This document shows positions 52,026 through 61,868 of a stretch of 64,000 bases of DNA, one piece after another. The notes below the pieces were generated by a model. That model was not told the origin of the DNA. It saw only the letters and a program-made list of their open reading frames with translations, and did no database searches. The position numbers were made by a program, and so were the translations under genes. Source of the stretch: a bacterium (GTDB lineage Bacteria; Planctomycetota; UBA1135; UBA2386); NCBI GenBank assembly GCA_030432695.1, contig JAUILN010000012.1, forward strand, positions 186,001 through 250,000, read 5' to 3'. Position 1 is the first letter of the stretch; each line of letters starts with the position of its first letter.

Positions 52026-53714
52026 ATGCTCCGCAACGCGCTCGCCCTCTGCTCCGGGGTCGCGCTGGCTGCCGCCGGCGCCACCCAGTCTCCGCTCTAC
52101 ACAGACCAGGGAATCGGCAGCGTCGACAAGTTCGGCTACTCGATCCGCTCTGCGGGTGATGTGAATGCCGACGGTCGCACCGACTTCATCTACTCAGCAC
52201 CGTTCCTCGAGGCCAACGGGCTCAACAATGCCGGACTGGTCCGGGTTCGCTCGGGCGCCGATGGCTCGCTGCTCTATGAGTTCCCCGGCGACGAGCCCGG
52301 CGACGAATGGGGCTACCAGGTCGAAGGCGTCGGTGACGTCGACGCCGACGGGCACGACGACTTCCTGATCACCGAGCTGATCGCGGTCTCCCGCTACGAT
52401 GGCGCGGCGCACGTCTACTCGGGCGCGGACGGTTCGATCATCCACTCGTTCTTCGGGGAACGCAGCTACGACTACTTCGGCGTGTCCGGAGCGGGTGCGG
52501 GTGACTTCGATGCGGACGGTTATCCCGACATCGTGATCGGCGTGCCCGGCCGCGACGACAACGGCACCTCTGCTGGCGAGGTCAACGTCTACTCGGGCCG
52601 GACCGGCGCGGTGCTGTTCTCGCGGGACGGCGTCGCCACCGGCGACCAGCTCGGTTGGTACGTCAGCACCGCGGGTGACGTCGACAACGACGGATTCGAC
52701 GACATCGTGGTCGGTTCGCCCACCCACGACGGCGCCAATGGCGGCGACTGCGGCCGCGCGGACGTGATCTCGGGTCGCACCCACGCCGTGCTCTACACCT
52801 GGTACGGCGACGGCTACGGCGACCGCTTCGGCTGGTGCGTCAGCAATGCCGGCGACCTCGATCGCGACGGTCATGACGACGTGGTGGTCGGCGCGCATGG
52901 CAACAACAACGCCCACGGCACCGATGCCGGCATGGTCCGCGTGTTCTCCGGTGCCACCGGCGCGGTGCTGTTCACCTTCCTGGGCGACGCCGCCGGCGAC
53001 AATCTCGGCTGGAGCGTGCGCAACGCCGGCGACGTGAACGGCGACGGCTGGCTCGACGTGATGGCCGGCGCACACCTGAACGATCACAACGGCAGCAATG
53101 CCGGCATGGCGCGGATCTGGTCGGGCCGTGACGGTTCGATCCTGCACACCCTCTACGGCACCGACGCCGACGACTGGTTCGGCTGGTCCGTGGGCGACGT
53201 GGGCGACCTCGATGCCGACGGCTACTGCGACGTCGCGGTGGGCGCCACATACGACGACTCGGTCGGCACCGACGCCGGCAAGATCTTCGTCTACTCGTTC
53301 GGCGGCGTCGGCACGCCCCCGATCTACGAGCACCGCGGCTCGCCCTGCCTGACCAGCGCCGGCACGCTGCCACGCCTGGAGGTGGCCGGCCACGCAGCGA
53401 TCGGCGACACGGCGTTCTTCGGACTGCGCGGCGGGCCTGCCAACTGCACAGCGTTGCTGAACTTCGGCGCGGCGCTGGAGATCCCACTCGACGCCGCCGG
53501 TGCCCCCGGCTGCCGCGGCTACGCCGATCCGGGAGGCTTCGTCATCCCGACCACGTCGAACGCCAACGGCCTCGCCGACGTGGCCCTGGCGATCCCGCCG
53601 ATCGCCGGCCTGGTGGGAATGCGCCTCGACTTCCAGTGGATCGCCCAGGACCCCGCCGCGAACGCGCTCGGCTTCGTGTTCTCGGACGCGACCGGGATCA
53701 CCTTCGGGAACTGA
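52026..53714 (+). CDS. Secreted FG-GAP repeat protein
   Basis: The 562-residue product has a signal peptide (ALALCSGVALAAAGATQ). About seven FG-GAP/integrin-alpha-type repeats follow, each with a calcium-loop pattern such as DVNADGRTDF, DVDADGHDDF, DFDADGYPDI and DLDADGYCDV, and a blade motif like FGYSIRSAGD or FGWSVGDVGD. Together they form a seven-bladed beta-propeller. The last 100 or so residues carry the C-terminal domain shared with the S8 protease and vWA protein (DAAGAPGCRGY). It is probably a surface adhesin or binding protein; no enzyme motif is seen. Confidence 0.9.
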   Translation: MLRNALALCSGVALAAAGATQSPLYTDQGIGSVDKFGYSIRSAGDVNADGRTDFIYSAPFLEANGLNNAGLVRVRSGADGSLLYEFPGDEPGDEWGYQVEGVGDVDADGHDDFLITELIAVSRYDGAAHVYSGADGSIIHSFFGERSYDYFGVSGAGAGDFDADGYPDIVIGVPGRDDNGTSAGEVNVYSGRTGAVLFSRDGVATGDQLGWYVSTAGDVDNDGFDDIVVGSPTHDGANGGDCGRADVISGRTHAVLYTWYGDGYGDRFGWCVSNAGDLDRDGHDDVVVGAHGNNNAHGTDAGMVRVFSGATGAVLFTFLGDAAGDNLGWSVRNAGDVNGDGWLDVMAGAHLNDHNGSNAGMARIWSGRDGSILHTLYGTDADDWFGWSVGDVGDLDADGYCDVAVGATYDDSVGTDAGKIFVYSFGGVGTPPIYEHRGSPCLTSAGTLPRLEVAGHAAIGDTAFFGLRGGPANCTALLNFGAALEIPLDAAGAPGCRGYADPGGFVIPTTSNANGLADVALAIPPIAGLVGMRLDFQWIAQDPAANALGFVFSDATGITFGN

Positions 53715-53753
53715 GCCGCCGGGCGGCGCCGACCCGCACGAACCGGCGCGGCG

Positions 53754-54992
53754 TCAGGTCGCGCGGCGACGCATCGCCCGCGCCGCGACGAACGCGACCG
53801 GCAGCGCGGCGAGACCGGCCACCGCCACCGCCTCGCGCGCCGACCACAGGCCCGCATCGACGCAGGCCGTGGTCGCAAGGGTCCACGCTGCCCCGGTCAC
53901 GGTCATCAGGCCGAAGTCGAGCGAGAACAGGCGACCGTGGAAGCGCCGGTCGGCCTCGGTGTGCAGCAGCACGTTGGAGGCGACCCAGACCAGCGAGTTG
54001 CCGAGGCCCGAGACCACCAGGCACCCCGCGGCGAGACCTGCGTTCGGAGCCACGGCGAGTCCGACGTAGCCGAGCCCGATCACCAGGAAGCCCGCGACCG
54101 CGCTACGCCGCCGCCCTTCGGGAGTCTCACCGAGCAGCGAGCTGGCGGACAGCGAGCCGATCGCCGCGCCGATGCCCCGCGCCGCGAACAGCAGACCGAC
54201 CAGAACCGGCGCCGCCGTCTCGGAGAGCACGCGATTGCCGTAGATCGTCACCATCGGAATCGCACCCGAGGTGCAGGCCATGCCGGTCTTCAGCAGGGCC
54301 AGCGGCCGCACCGCCGCGGTCCGCCACAGGTAGGCGACTCCCGCTCGGAACCCGGTGTCGTGGCGAACTCCTGCCGCGGCGATCTCGCCCTCGGACGCCT
54401 GCGGCTCCAACGGTGGCAGCCCCCAGAGCAGTACCGCACTGAGCACGAAGGTCGCAGCATCGAGGAGGAACGCGACCTCGATGCCGAACCAATCGGTGAC
54501 GGCACCGCCGAGTGCCGCGCCGAAGGCCAAGGTCACCGACCAGGTCGCGGCGGTCAGCGAGTTGGCGACGCCGAGCTGCGACGCCTCGACCAGCCGCGGC
54601 AACGCGGCGTTCTTGGCCGGCAGGAACACCCCCGAGAAGGCCATCGAGACGACGGTGAGCGCATAGAGCGCAACCACCGACTCGGCCGCGTACGCGCCGA
54701 CCAACCCCACCGCCAGCACCGCGCGCAGCACGTCGCTCCAGATCATCAGCCGCCGGGCCGGCACCGAGTCGACCAACGGTCCGGCGAGCGGACTCACGCA
54801 CAGCACCGGCACCGACTTCGCGACGATCACCCAGGCGACGGCCATCGACGTGCCGAGGATCCGATCGGCCGCGGTGTAGAGCGCGATCCAGTTGAACCAA
54901 TCGCCGAACAGGCTGGCGAGGTCGGCAAGGAACAGCCGGCGGAAGCCGGCGTTGCCGCGAAGGAGCCGCAGCGCGGCAGACGACCGGATCAC
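53754..54992 (-). CDS. Major facilitator superfamily exporter (EntS/MFS_3-like)
   Basis: The 412-residue membrane protein starts at GTG, overlapping the stop of the upstream hybrid kinase by four bases. About 12 hydrophobic helices are seen. The opening (NAGFRRLFLADLASLFGDWF), FLPAKNAALPRLV and ANSLTAATWS are typical of the MFS_3 exporter group that includes enterobactin and drug exporters. The substrate is unknown. Overlap with the kinase suggests joint expression. Confidence 0.87.
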   Translation of the reverse strand: MIRSSAALRLLRGNAGFRRLFLADLASLFGDWFNWIALYTAADRILGTSMAVAWVIVAKSVPVLCVSPLAGPLVDSVPARRLMIWSDVLRAVLAVGLVGAYAAESVVALYALTVVSMAFSGVFLPAKNAALPRLVEASQLGVANSLTAATWSVTLAFGAALGGAVTDWFGIEVAFLLDAATFVLSAVLLWGLPPLEPQASEGEIAAAGVRHDTGFRAGVAYLWRTAAVRPLALLKTGMACTSGAIPMVTIYGNRVLSETAAPVLVGLLFAARGIGAAIGSLSASSLLGETPEGRRRSAVAGFLVIGLGYVGLAVAPNAGLAAGCLVVSGLGNSLVWVASNVLLHTEADRRFHGRLFSLDFGLMTVTGAAWTLATTACVDAGLWSAREAVAVAGLAALPVAFVAARAMRRRAT

Positions 54993-57427
54993 CGCGCCCG
55001 GACCCGTTCGTCGAGCAGGGCACGCACGCGCTGCAGCAGGTCGGCACCGCCGAACGGCTTGCGCAGCAGGTCGGAACCGGCGATCTCTGCGCCCATCGAG
55101 GCCAGCTCATCCAGGCCGTATCCCGAGATGAACAGCACGGCGATACCCGGCACCAGCTCGCGCAGCCGCCGCGCCAGCTGTGGCCCGTTGAGCCGCGTCA
55201 ACACCACGTCGGCGAGCAGCAGCTCCGGCGGGCTCGCGAGACCCGCGACCAGATCGAGCGCCTCCTGTCCGTCGCCCGCTTCGAGGACCACATAGCCCTG
55301 CGAGCGCAGCAGACTTGCCATGGAGGAGCGCACGTCGGCCTCGTCCTCGCAGACCAGCACGGTCTCGCTGCCGCCGCGTACCACGCTGGACCTCGCGCGC
55401 TGCGGCACCATCCGCTCCCCGACCTCGCCACCGAGCATCGGCAGGTGGACGTCGAATCGGGTGCCCTCTCCGACCCGGCTCTGCAGCACGATGTAGCCGC
55501 CCGCCTGCTCGACGATGCCCTGGATGATCGACAGACCGAGACCGGTTCCCTTGTCTCGTTCCTTGGTGGTGAAGAACGGCTCGAACACCCGTTCCCGATC
55601 CGCATCCGAGATGCCGATCCCCGTGTCCGCCACCCGCATCCGCAGGAAGTTCCCGGCGCGCGTCGGCGCACCGTGCCCCCCCTTGCCCGGCTCGACCTCG
55701 ACGTTCGACGTGCCGATCTCCAGCACGCCACCCTCCGGCATCGCGTCACACGCGTTGACCACCAGGTTCATCAGGATCTGGTCGAAGCGGGCCCGGTCGA
55801 TCGCCACCACCGAAGACTCGGCCCGGGTGACGACCCGCATCTCGATGTCGGCGCGCACCAACCGACGCAACATCGACTCGTGTTCGGCGAGCGCTGCGTG
55901 GACATCGATCCGCTCGGTGCCCGGCGGCTCGCGTCGCCCGATCGTCAACAGCTGACGGGTCAGCGCCGTCGCTCGGCGACACGCCGCCTCCACGGCATCG
56001 AGATGAACGCGCACGGGACTCTCCGCCGCCGCATCGCCACTCATCGCCAGGCGACCGAGCTGGGCGTGGCCCAGGATCGCCGTCAGCACGTTGTTGAAGT
56101 CGTGCGCCGCTCCGGCGGCAAGCCGACCGACCGCCTCCATCTTGGCGGCGTGCCGGAGTTCGTTCTGCAGCTCCAGTCGCTCCAGCTCGTCGCGTCGCTG
56201 CGCGGTGACGTCCTGGATCGCACCGATCAGTGGATTGTCCGGCCCGATGTCCCCACCCCGGGTAGCCCCGGTGATCTCGACCCACCGCTGCCCCTCGCCG
56301 TCCGCCGACACACGCGTGCGGTGCACGATCCGTAGCGCGCCGACCGCCTCCAACGCCCCGCTCCTGAGCACCCGCACCACACCCGCACGATCCTCCGGTG
56401 CGACGCAGCGCAACCAACCGGCGATCGTCACATTCGTCCGCACGTCCTGCGGCACCCCCAGCAGATCCACTGCGCCGGCCGACAGCGCGACGCGGCGGCT
56501 CGTCGGATCCCAGCTCCAGGCCGCCACGCGGGCGGTCTCCAGGGCGATCCGCAGGAACTCCTCGCGCTCCAGCAACGCCCGCTCCGACCGCCGCCGGTCG
56601 GTGATGTCCTGCTCGGTCCCGACCAATCGGAGGACTCGACCGTCCGGCCCCACCTCGGCCTGGGCCTCACAACGCAGCTCGATCTGACGGCCGTCCGGTC
56701 GCTCGAAGCGGTACTCGATCCCGTCCCCGCCCCCTTCTTCGACCAACCGCGCGAGGAAGCGCTGCATGCGCTCCCGCTCCCGGCCCGGAATGGCATCGAG
56801 ACAATCCGCGAGCACCGACATCGGAGTGCTCGATTCCATGCCCCGGATCCGCCGGAACTCCGCGCTGACCCAGAGCGCGTCGCTGTCGAGTTCCCAGACC
56901 CAGGTGCCGATGTGTGCGACCCGCTCGGCATCGAGGAGGCGGTCGGCCTGCCAACGGACCTGCGACAACGCGGACTCGAGGCGTCGCTCCCCACTTCGAT
57001 GCCGCAGCACCGTGTCGACGAGCATCGGCAGTGCCGAGCAGAACATCGTGTGGACCCGGACGCAGTGCACGCCGGCTTCGTCGCGAAGGGGGGTGGTCGG
57101 CGACGCCGGGTCGACCAGCACGACCCAGGAGCCTCGGAAGTCCGCGCAGGCGAGCCGCGCCGCATCGAACAGCGAATCCGAGACCACGACGACGAGGACC
57201 TCGCCGTCCCGCAGCAATTCGACCAGCGAGTCGGGGGCGTCGCGGACGAGCACCCGGCGCGGCGATCCGTCTCCCGCACCGTTGCGCGCCAGGAGATCGA
57301 CGAGCTGCTGCCGAGGCACCGTGCCGTCGAGGAGCATCGCGATCGTGTCCGGCCGCCGCGCTCCAACCCCCGACGGATCGTCGCGGGTCGATGGATCGGC
57401 AGAGCGCGGTTCGAGATCGAAGGACAT
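54989..57427 (-). CDS. Hybrid sensor histidine kinase with PAS domains and C-terminal receiver
   Basis: The 812-residue protein begins with a degenerate receiver-like or novel domain (about residues 1-150), then two PAS domains (GTWVWELDSDALWVS; ARVAAWSWDPTSRRVALS), a phosphoacceptor helix (GAAHDFNNVLTAILGHAQLG), an HATPase with NLVVNACDAMPEGG, DTGIGI and TGLGLSIIQGIV, and a receiver (VLVCEDEADVRSSM, LLLADVVL). No membrane helices are visible. It probably relays a cytoplasmic redox or ligand cue. The stop overlaps the start of the exporter gene. It is divergent from uridine kinase, with 251 bases between. Confidence 0.88.
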   Translation of the reverse strand: MSFDLEPRSADPSTRDDPSGVGARRPDTIAMLLDGTVPRQQLVDLLARNGAGDGSPRRVLVRDAPDSLVELLRDGEVLVVVVSDSLFDAARLACADFRGSWVVLVDPASPTTPLRDEAGVHCVRVHTMFCSALPMLVDTVLRHRSGERRLESALSQVRWQADRLLDAERVAHIGTWVWELDSDALWVSAEFRRIRGMESSTPMSVLADCLDAIPGRERERMQRFLARLVEEGGGDGIEYRFERPDGRQIELRCEAQAEVGPDGRVLRLVGTEQDITDRRRSERALLEREEFLRIALETARVAAWSWDPTSRRVALSAGAVDLLGVPQDVRTNVTIAGWLRCVAPEDRAGVVRVLRSGALEAVGALRIVHRTRVSADGEGQRWVEITGATRGGDIGPDNPLIGAIQDVTAQRRDELERLELQNELRHAAKMEAVGRLAAGAAHDFNNVLTAILGHAQLGRLAMSGDAAAESPVRVHLDAVEAACRRATALTRQLLTIGRREPPGTERIDVHAALAEHESMLRRLVRADIEMRVVTRAESSVVAIDRARFDQILMNLVVNACDAMPEGGVLEIGTSNVEVEPGKGGHGAPTRAGNFLRMRVADTGIGISDADRERVFEPFFTTKERDKGTGLGLSIIQGIVEQAGGYIVLQSRVGEGTRFDVHLPMLGGEVGERMVPQRARSSVVRGGSETVLVCEDEADVRSSMASLLRSQGYVVLEAGDGQEALDLVAGLASPPELLLADVVLTRLNGPQLARRLRELVPGIAVLFISGYGLDELASMGAEIAGSDLLRKPFGGADLLQRVRALLDERVRAR

Positions 57428-57678
57428 CGGAGCGAGCGGTCCGACGTGGACCGGCTACGGAGGGAACGGCGAGAGCGCCGGGAACGAGCAGGGAGCTGCG
57501 GCTCGGTCGCGCTGCCGTCGAGCAGCTCCTTCGGCACCCGCGCAGATCCCGACATGACGCGCGAGGCTGGGGTGCCCATTCTACGGGAGATCTCCAATGC
57601 GGCAGCTCACCGTATCGAGGAACCTCGAAGGACGAGGTGCCCGGACCGCACCGCCTTCCCTCCGCCAGCGCCCTCCCG

Positions 57679-58326
57679 ATGCCCCCGACGAGCCCTGCTG
57701 CCCCCATCCCCCCATCCCGCTGCATCGTCGGCATCGGCGGCGGCAGCGGCAGCGGCAAGACCACCTTCGCACGTGCCCTCGCGGCCCTGCTCCCCAGCGG
57801 CACCGCCCGCGTCCTCGACCACGACGCCTACTACCGCGATCTCTCCCACCTGCCGCCCGCCGACCGCGCGCGCACCGACTTCGACCACCCCGACGCGCTC
57901 GAGAGCGACCTGCTGGCCGGCCATCTCGACGCGCTGCGCGCCGGCCGGGCCATCGCCAAGCCGCGCTACGACTTCACGACCCACACCAGGCTGCCGGACA
58001 CCGAGCGGGTCGAGCCGACCCCCGTGGTAGTCGTCGAGGGCATCCTGGTGCTCGGCATCGAGAAACTCCGCGACCGGTTCGACCTCGCCCTGTTCGTCGA
58101 CGCCCCGGCCGACATCCGCCTGCTGCGCCGCCTGCACCGCGATGTCGCCGAGCGCGGCCGGAGCCTGGAGATGGTCGCCTCGCAGTACCTCGGCACCGTC
58201 CGCCCGGCCCACGAACTCTTCGTCGCCCCGAGCCGCGCGCGCGCCGATCTGATCGTCCCCGGCGATGCCGACTTCGCGACCGCACTCGAGATGACCGCAG
58301 CGATGGTGCTGCGACGGATCCGTTGA
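57679..58326 (+). CDS. udk: Uridine kinase-like P-loop kinase
   Basis: The 215-residue product has the Walker A motif GIGGGSGSGKTTFA (residues about 18-31), the uridine kinase signature LDHDAYYRDLSHLP and RTDFDHPDALE, then KPRYDFTTHTR and VVVVEGILVLG. It phosphorylates uridine (and cytidine) with ATP or GTP in pyrimidine salvage, in the cytoplasm. The ATG at 57679 was chosen because conserved sequence begins soon after. The 6-phosphogluconolactonase gene follows 31 bases later on the same strand. Confidence 0.9.
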   Translation: MPPTSPAAPIPPSRCIVGIGGGSGSGKTTFARALAALLPSGTARVLDHDAYYRDLSHLPPADRARTDFDHPDALESDLLAGHLDALRAGRAIAKPRYDFTTHTRLPDTERVEPTPVVVVEGILVLGIEKLRDRFDLALFVDAPADIRLLRRLHRDVAERGRSLEMVASQYLGTVRPAHELFVAPSRARADLIVPGDADFATALEMTAAMVLRRIR

Positions 58327-58357
58327 GGATCGACGCCGCGGTTCCTACCGTCCCCGG

Positions 58358-59050
58358 ATGCGCGTCGATACCCAAGCCGATCAGACCACCCTGGGCCGGG
58401 CAGCGGCCGAGCACATCGTCGAACTCGGGTCCACCGCGATCGCCGCGAGGGATCGGTTCACCCTGGCCCTGAGCGGTGGAAGCACGCCGTGGCCCATGCT
58501 CCGCGCGCTGGCCACGCTCGACCTCGATTGGTCGAAGGTCCACGTCTTCCAGGTGGACGAGCGCGCGGTGCCGGCCGACGACGACGCTCGCAACTGGAAG
58601 CACATCCAGGCGCACCTGCTCGAACCCGCGGGCGTGCCCGCGTCCAACCGGCATCCCCTGCCGGTCCTCGACCGACGAGACACCTCGGCCGCGACCTACG
58701 CCGAGACGCTCGCCGCGGTGACCGGTCCCGACCGGGTGCTCGACCTCGCCCAACTCGGCCTCGGCGACGACGGCCACACCGCATCGCTGGTGCCCGACGA
58801 CCCGGTGCTCGACGTCACCGACCGCGACGTCGCCTGGACGACGAACCTCTACCAGGGCACGCACCGGATGACGCTGACCTACCCGACGCTGTCCCGCGCC
58901 CGCAGCCTGCTGTGGCTGGTCGCCGGCGAGGGCAAGCGCGAGATGGTCGATCGTCTCCTGCAGCAGGACCACTCGATCCCGGCGGGTCGGCTGCCGCAGG
59001 AGCGGGCGGTGCTGTTCGCGGACCGCGCGGCGCGACCGCCCCAAGCCTGA
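58358..59050 (+). CDS. pgl: 6-phosphogluconolactonase
   Basis: The 230-residue protein matches the Pgl/DevB family: LALSGGSTPWPML, FQVDERAVPADDDARNW and LGLGDDGHTASLVPDD. It hydrolyses 6-phosphogluconolactone to 6-phosphogluconate in the oxidative pentose phosphate pathway. Length is normal for the family. No zwf or gnd gene lies nearby; it may be co-transcribed with udk. It converges with the gene at 59088. Confidence 0.93.
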   Translation: MRVDTQADQTTLGRAAAEHIVELGSTAIAARDRFTLALSGGSTPWPMLRALATLDLDWSKVHVFQVDERAVPADDDARNWKHIQAHLLEPAGVPASNRHPLPVLDRRDTSAATYAETLAAVTGPDRVLDLAQLGLGDDGHTASLVPDDPVLDVTDRDVAWTTNLYQGTHRMTLTYPTLSRARSLLWLVAGEGKREMVDRLLQQDHSIPAGRLPQERAVLFADRAARPPQA

Positions 59051-59087
59051 TCCACGCGTTGTCTTTCGGCCTGCGACGGGGCGCCGC

Positions 59088-59840
59088 TCACCGGCCGCGC
59101 GCGGCGTGCAGGTTCGAGAGCCGCTGCGCGCCGTCGGGCTCCAGGAAGACCGCCTGCGAGAACACCTCGACGCCGCGCAGGCGCACCTCCAACGGCACCA
59201 GGAGCCCGGCCTGCGCGACCCCGACTCCCGGGGGAATCGTGAGGGTCGGCCCGAGCCCCAGCACCGCCGACGGCTCCAGGCGGTAGCGCCCCAGCTCCGG
59301 CAGATCGATCGGCTGCGCCGCGGCCGCGGTGGCGTACTGCACCGCCGCGAAGACCTCGGCCGATCGACCAGGAGCCCAGACGTCCTGGAACCACTCCTCG
59401 CCGAGCACGAACACCGCCGGCGCGGCGAGCTGGCGGTGCAGCTGCGTGTAGACCCGGACTCCGGCGAGGCGAGGATCCGTGACCAGGTCGAGGTCACCGT
59501 CACCGTCGGCGTCGGCGTCGAACAGGATTCCGCACGACGACGTCGGCGAGTCGTCGACCGGCAGGTGGGTCGCGGTCACGTCCTCGAACCGACCCCCGCC
59601 CCGGTTCAGCGCCAGCCGATTCTGCCCCGCCACCGGCCAGAACACGTCGCTGCCGCCATCGCCATCGACGTCGCCGACCACGAAGGACGCGTTCGCCGGC
59701 ACGTCGAGGAACGCGCGGCGCAGCGAGAGGAACGGCGTGGCCTGCCGGGCGGGGATCGAGACCAGCAGGAGGAGTGGCGCGAGCGCACGGCAGACGAGGG
59801 CAGACGTGAGGTCAGGCATGTCGGGACGCAGAAGACGCAT
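59088..59840 (-). CDS. Secreted VCBS/FG-GAP-type protein
   Basis: The 250-residue product has an N-terminal signal segment (LVCRALAPLLLLVSIPARQ). One or two VCBS/FG-GAP calcium-loop repeats are visible (VGDVDGDGGSDVFWP; DADADGDGDLDLVTD). The C-terminal half (LEPSAVLGLGPTLTIPPG) is beta-rich and resembles the endings of other secreted proteins of this genome, without the Gly-Cys motif. It is probably a small surface protein. An ATG at 59819 would omit seven residues. Confidence 0.7.
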   Translation of the reverse strand: MRLLRPDMPDLTSALVCRALAPLLLLVSIPARQATPFLSLRRAFLDVPANASFVVGDVDGDGGSDVFWPVAGQNRLALNRGGGRFEDVTATHLPVDDSPTSSCGILFDADADGDGDLDLVTDPRLAGVRVYTQLHRQLAAPAVFVLGEEWFQDVWAPGRSAEVFAAVQYATAAAAQPIDLPELGRYRLEPSAVLGLGPTLTIPPGVGVAQAGLLVPLEVRLRGVEVFSQAVFLEPDGAQRLSNLHAARGR

Positions 59841-59901
59841 CCTGGAGACCTGCTCAGGGTGTCCACGACCCGTGACCGGCGGCGCGGGAAACGAGCCCCG
59901 A

Positions 59902-61812
59902 TCAGCGCGCACGGCCCTCACGACTTCCAGGGTCGTGGTCCGACTCCGTTCCGTTCGGCAGTGTCGGCCCCTGCAGCGCGGCAGCGCCAGGAAGCTCCAG
60001 CACCACGGTCCCGATCTCGGTCCCCTCGCCCGCCCGTAGATCCCATCGCAGCCGCAGATCCTCGAAGCCGGGCGCCCGCACGAGGACCGTGTACTCCCCA
60101 GGCACCACCGGCCCCGTGTCGAAGGCACCGGTCTCCGGGCCACATCGGCAACGCCCCGGAGCGACCCCGGAGCCGCGCACCACGAACTCGATCTCGGCGT
60201 CGGCGACCGGTTGGTAGGCGGCGTCGACGAGTCTGCCGACTCCTCGCGCAGTCCGCGCTTCCGGAGAGGGCACGCGGACCAGCAGCTGCTCCTGCACGAG
60301 CGGATCGATCGCCTCCCAGTGGATCCGCTGCGGCACTCCCTGCGAGATCACCAGACCGACGGTATCTCCCGGCGGGCAGTTCGGAACCTCCGCGCGGCCC
60401 TCGGCACCTGTCACCAGATGGCGCACCCACCATCCCGACCGCTCGCCACGGGAGCTCGGGTGGATCATCACCGGCAGGCCTTCGAGACCGACTCCGTGGT
60501 CGTCGACCACCCGGAGCCTCAACGTCGGGCCGCGCTGCAGGACCGGATCCCAGTCGAACGACTCCCCGGGCAACGCGGAGAACTCGGCTGCGGCCTCGCC
60601 GCGCTCGAGGTCCCGCGCCCAGAGCCGCAGGGACCCGGGCCTGAGACCACGCAGCACGAACCTGCCTGTCGGTCCCGACCGCGCCGTGCGCGGCAGACTG
60701 CCCTGCTCACCCGCGGAGCCGACCTCGACACCGCCGAGTGCTTCACCTGCGGCATCGCGGACCACGCCCGAACAGACCGCACCCTCCTCCAGCCGGATCC
60801 GCAGCACCCGCCGCTCGTGATCCCGCAGCTCGAAGCTCTCGCTCCACGCCGCCGAGTACCCGGACCGCGCGGTGACCAGGACGTCACCCGCCGGCAGGCC
60901 CGCGACCCGGAAGCGACCGCTCGCGTCGGAGCGGACCTCCACGCGCTGACACGCCAGGCCCCGACCCCTGCCGGGATACGCCACGATCCGGTAGCCCCGC
61001 ACCTCCTCGCCGACGCTGACGAACGCGCCGGCGACCGGGGCACCGGACCAGTCTTCGACGACGCCTTCGAGCGTCGCGCCACCTGTCGGTAGCACGAGCC
61101 GCACCTCCTCGTGCGCGCCAGCCTCGGCTTGGATCTGCAGGAAGGTGCTGGAGTCGTAGCCGGCGCACCGCGCGCCGAGTGCGCACCGTCTCGGCGCATG
61201 CTCCACCTCGAACGTGCCATCTGCCGCCGACACGGTGACCGGGACCGGCGCGGCATTGGCCTCCGAGGCCAGCACCTCGACCGCCGCCCCACCGACCGCC
61301 CGCCCGAACTCGTCCTCGACCCGACCGGTGAGGCGGATGCTCTGCGTGAGGCGCAGTTCGACGACCGCGTGCCCGCCGGGCTCGAGGTCCACACGCCGGA
61401 TCCCCGAGGTGAGGAACCGGGCCGCGACCGCGTAGCGACCCGCCGGCAAGTCACGGAAGGTGCAGCATCCCTCTGCATCCGCGAGGAGGAACACGCGGTC
61501 CGCGTCGGCAGCCGACACCGACTGCAGGAACACCGAGACGCCCACCGCGGGAAGATCCTCTCCCGACGAGCGACAGACGACTTCGATCGCGCCACGACGC
61601 GGCCCCTCCTCGACGACGCGACGAGGCGCCTGGCCGACCGATCCGACGGACTGTGACTCGCCGGGCTGCGCGGCGCCGGCGCTCGGCGCCGTCGCGATCG
61701 CCTCGCGCACCAACCGCGGAGTCGCGGGGCCCCACCACCGGCCGACGGGGAGCAGGAACCCCAGCGGCAGCACGAGCAGCAGCGCGAGACCGAACCATCG
61801 CCCCTTCGTCAT
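59902..61812 (-). CDS. Membrane-anchored protein with multiple carboxypeptidase-regulatory-like domains
   Basis: The 636-residue product begins with a membrane or signal segment (WFGLALLLVLPLGFLLPVG). Several CarboxypepD_reg-like modules follow, marked by LTGRVEDEFGRAVGGAAVEV, LEGVVEDWSGAPVAGAFVSV and CSGVVRDAAGEALGGVEVGS, with GRFRVAGLPAGDVLV and GRFVLRGLRPGSLRL turns. These Ig-like beta modules usually serve in surface scaffolds and carry no catalytic residues. It differs in sequence from the 30-39 kb paralogues. Confidence 0.78.
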   Translation of the reverse strand: MTKGRWFGLALLLVLPLGFLLPVGRWWGPATPRLVREAIATAPSAGAAQPGESQSVGSVGQAPRRVVEEGPRRGAIEVVCRSSGEDLPAVGVSVFLQSVSAADADRVFLLADAEGCCTFRDLPAGRYAVAARFLTSGIRRVDLEPGGHAVVELRLTQSIRLTGRVEDEFGRAVGGAAVEVLASEANAAPVPVTVSAADGTFEVEHAPRRCALGARCAGYDSSTFLQIQAEAGAHEEVRLVLPTGGATLEGVVEDWSGAPVAGAFVSVGEEVRGYRIVAYPGRGRGLACQRVEVRSDASGRFRVAGLPAGDVLVTARSGYSAAWSESFELRDHERRVLRIRLEEGAVCSGVVRDAAGEALGGVEVGSAGEQGSLPRTARSGPTGRFVLRGLRPGSLRLWARDLERGEAAAEFSALPGESFDWDPVLQRGPTLRLRVVDDHGVGLEGLPVMIHPSSRGERSGWWVRHLVTGAEGRAEVPNCPPGDTVGLVISQGVPQRIHWEAIDPLVQEQLLVRVPSPEARTARGVGRLVDAAYQPVADAEIEFVVRGSGVAPGRCRCGPETGAFDTGPVVPGEYTVLVRAPGFEDLRLRWDLRAGEGTEIGTVVLELPGAAALQGPTLPNGTESDHDPGSREGRAR

Positions 61813-61868
61813 GCCACGACTCTGCGCGTTCCCTCACCGCCGGTCCAGCGCCGGACCACGCGGCCGAG

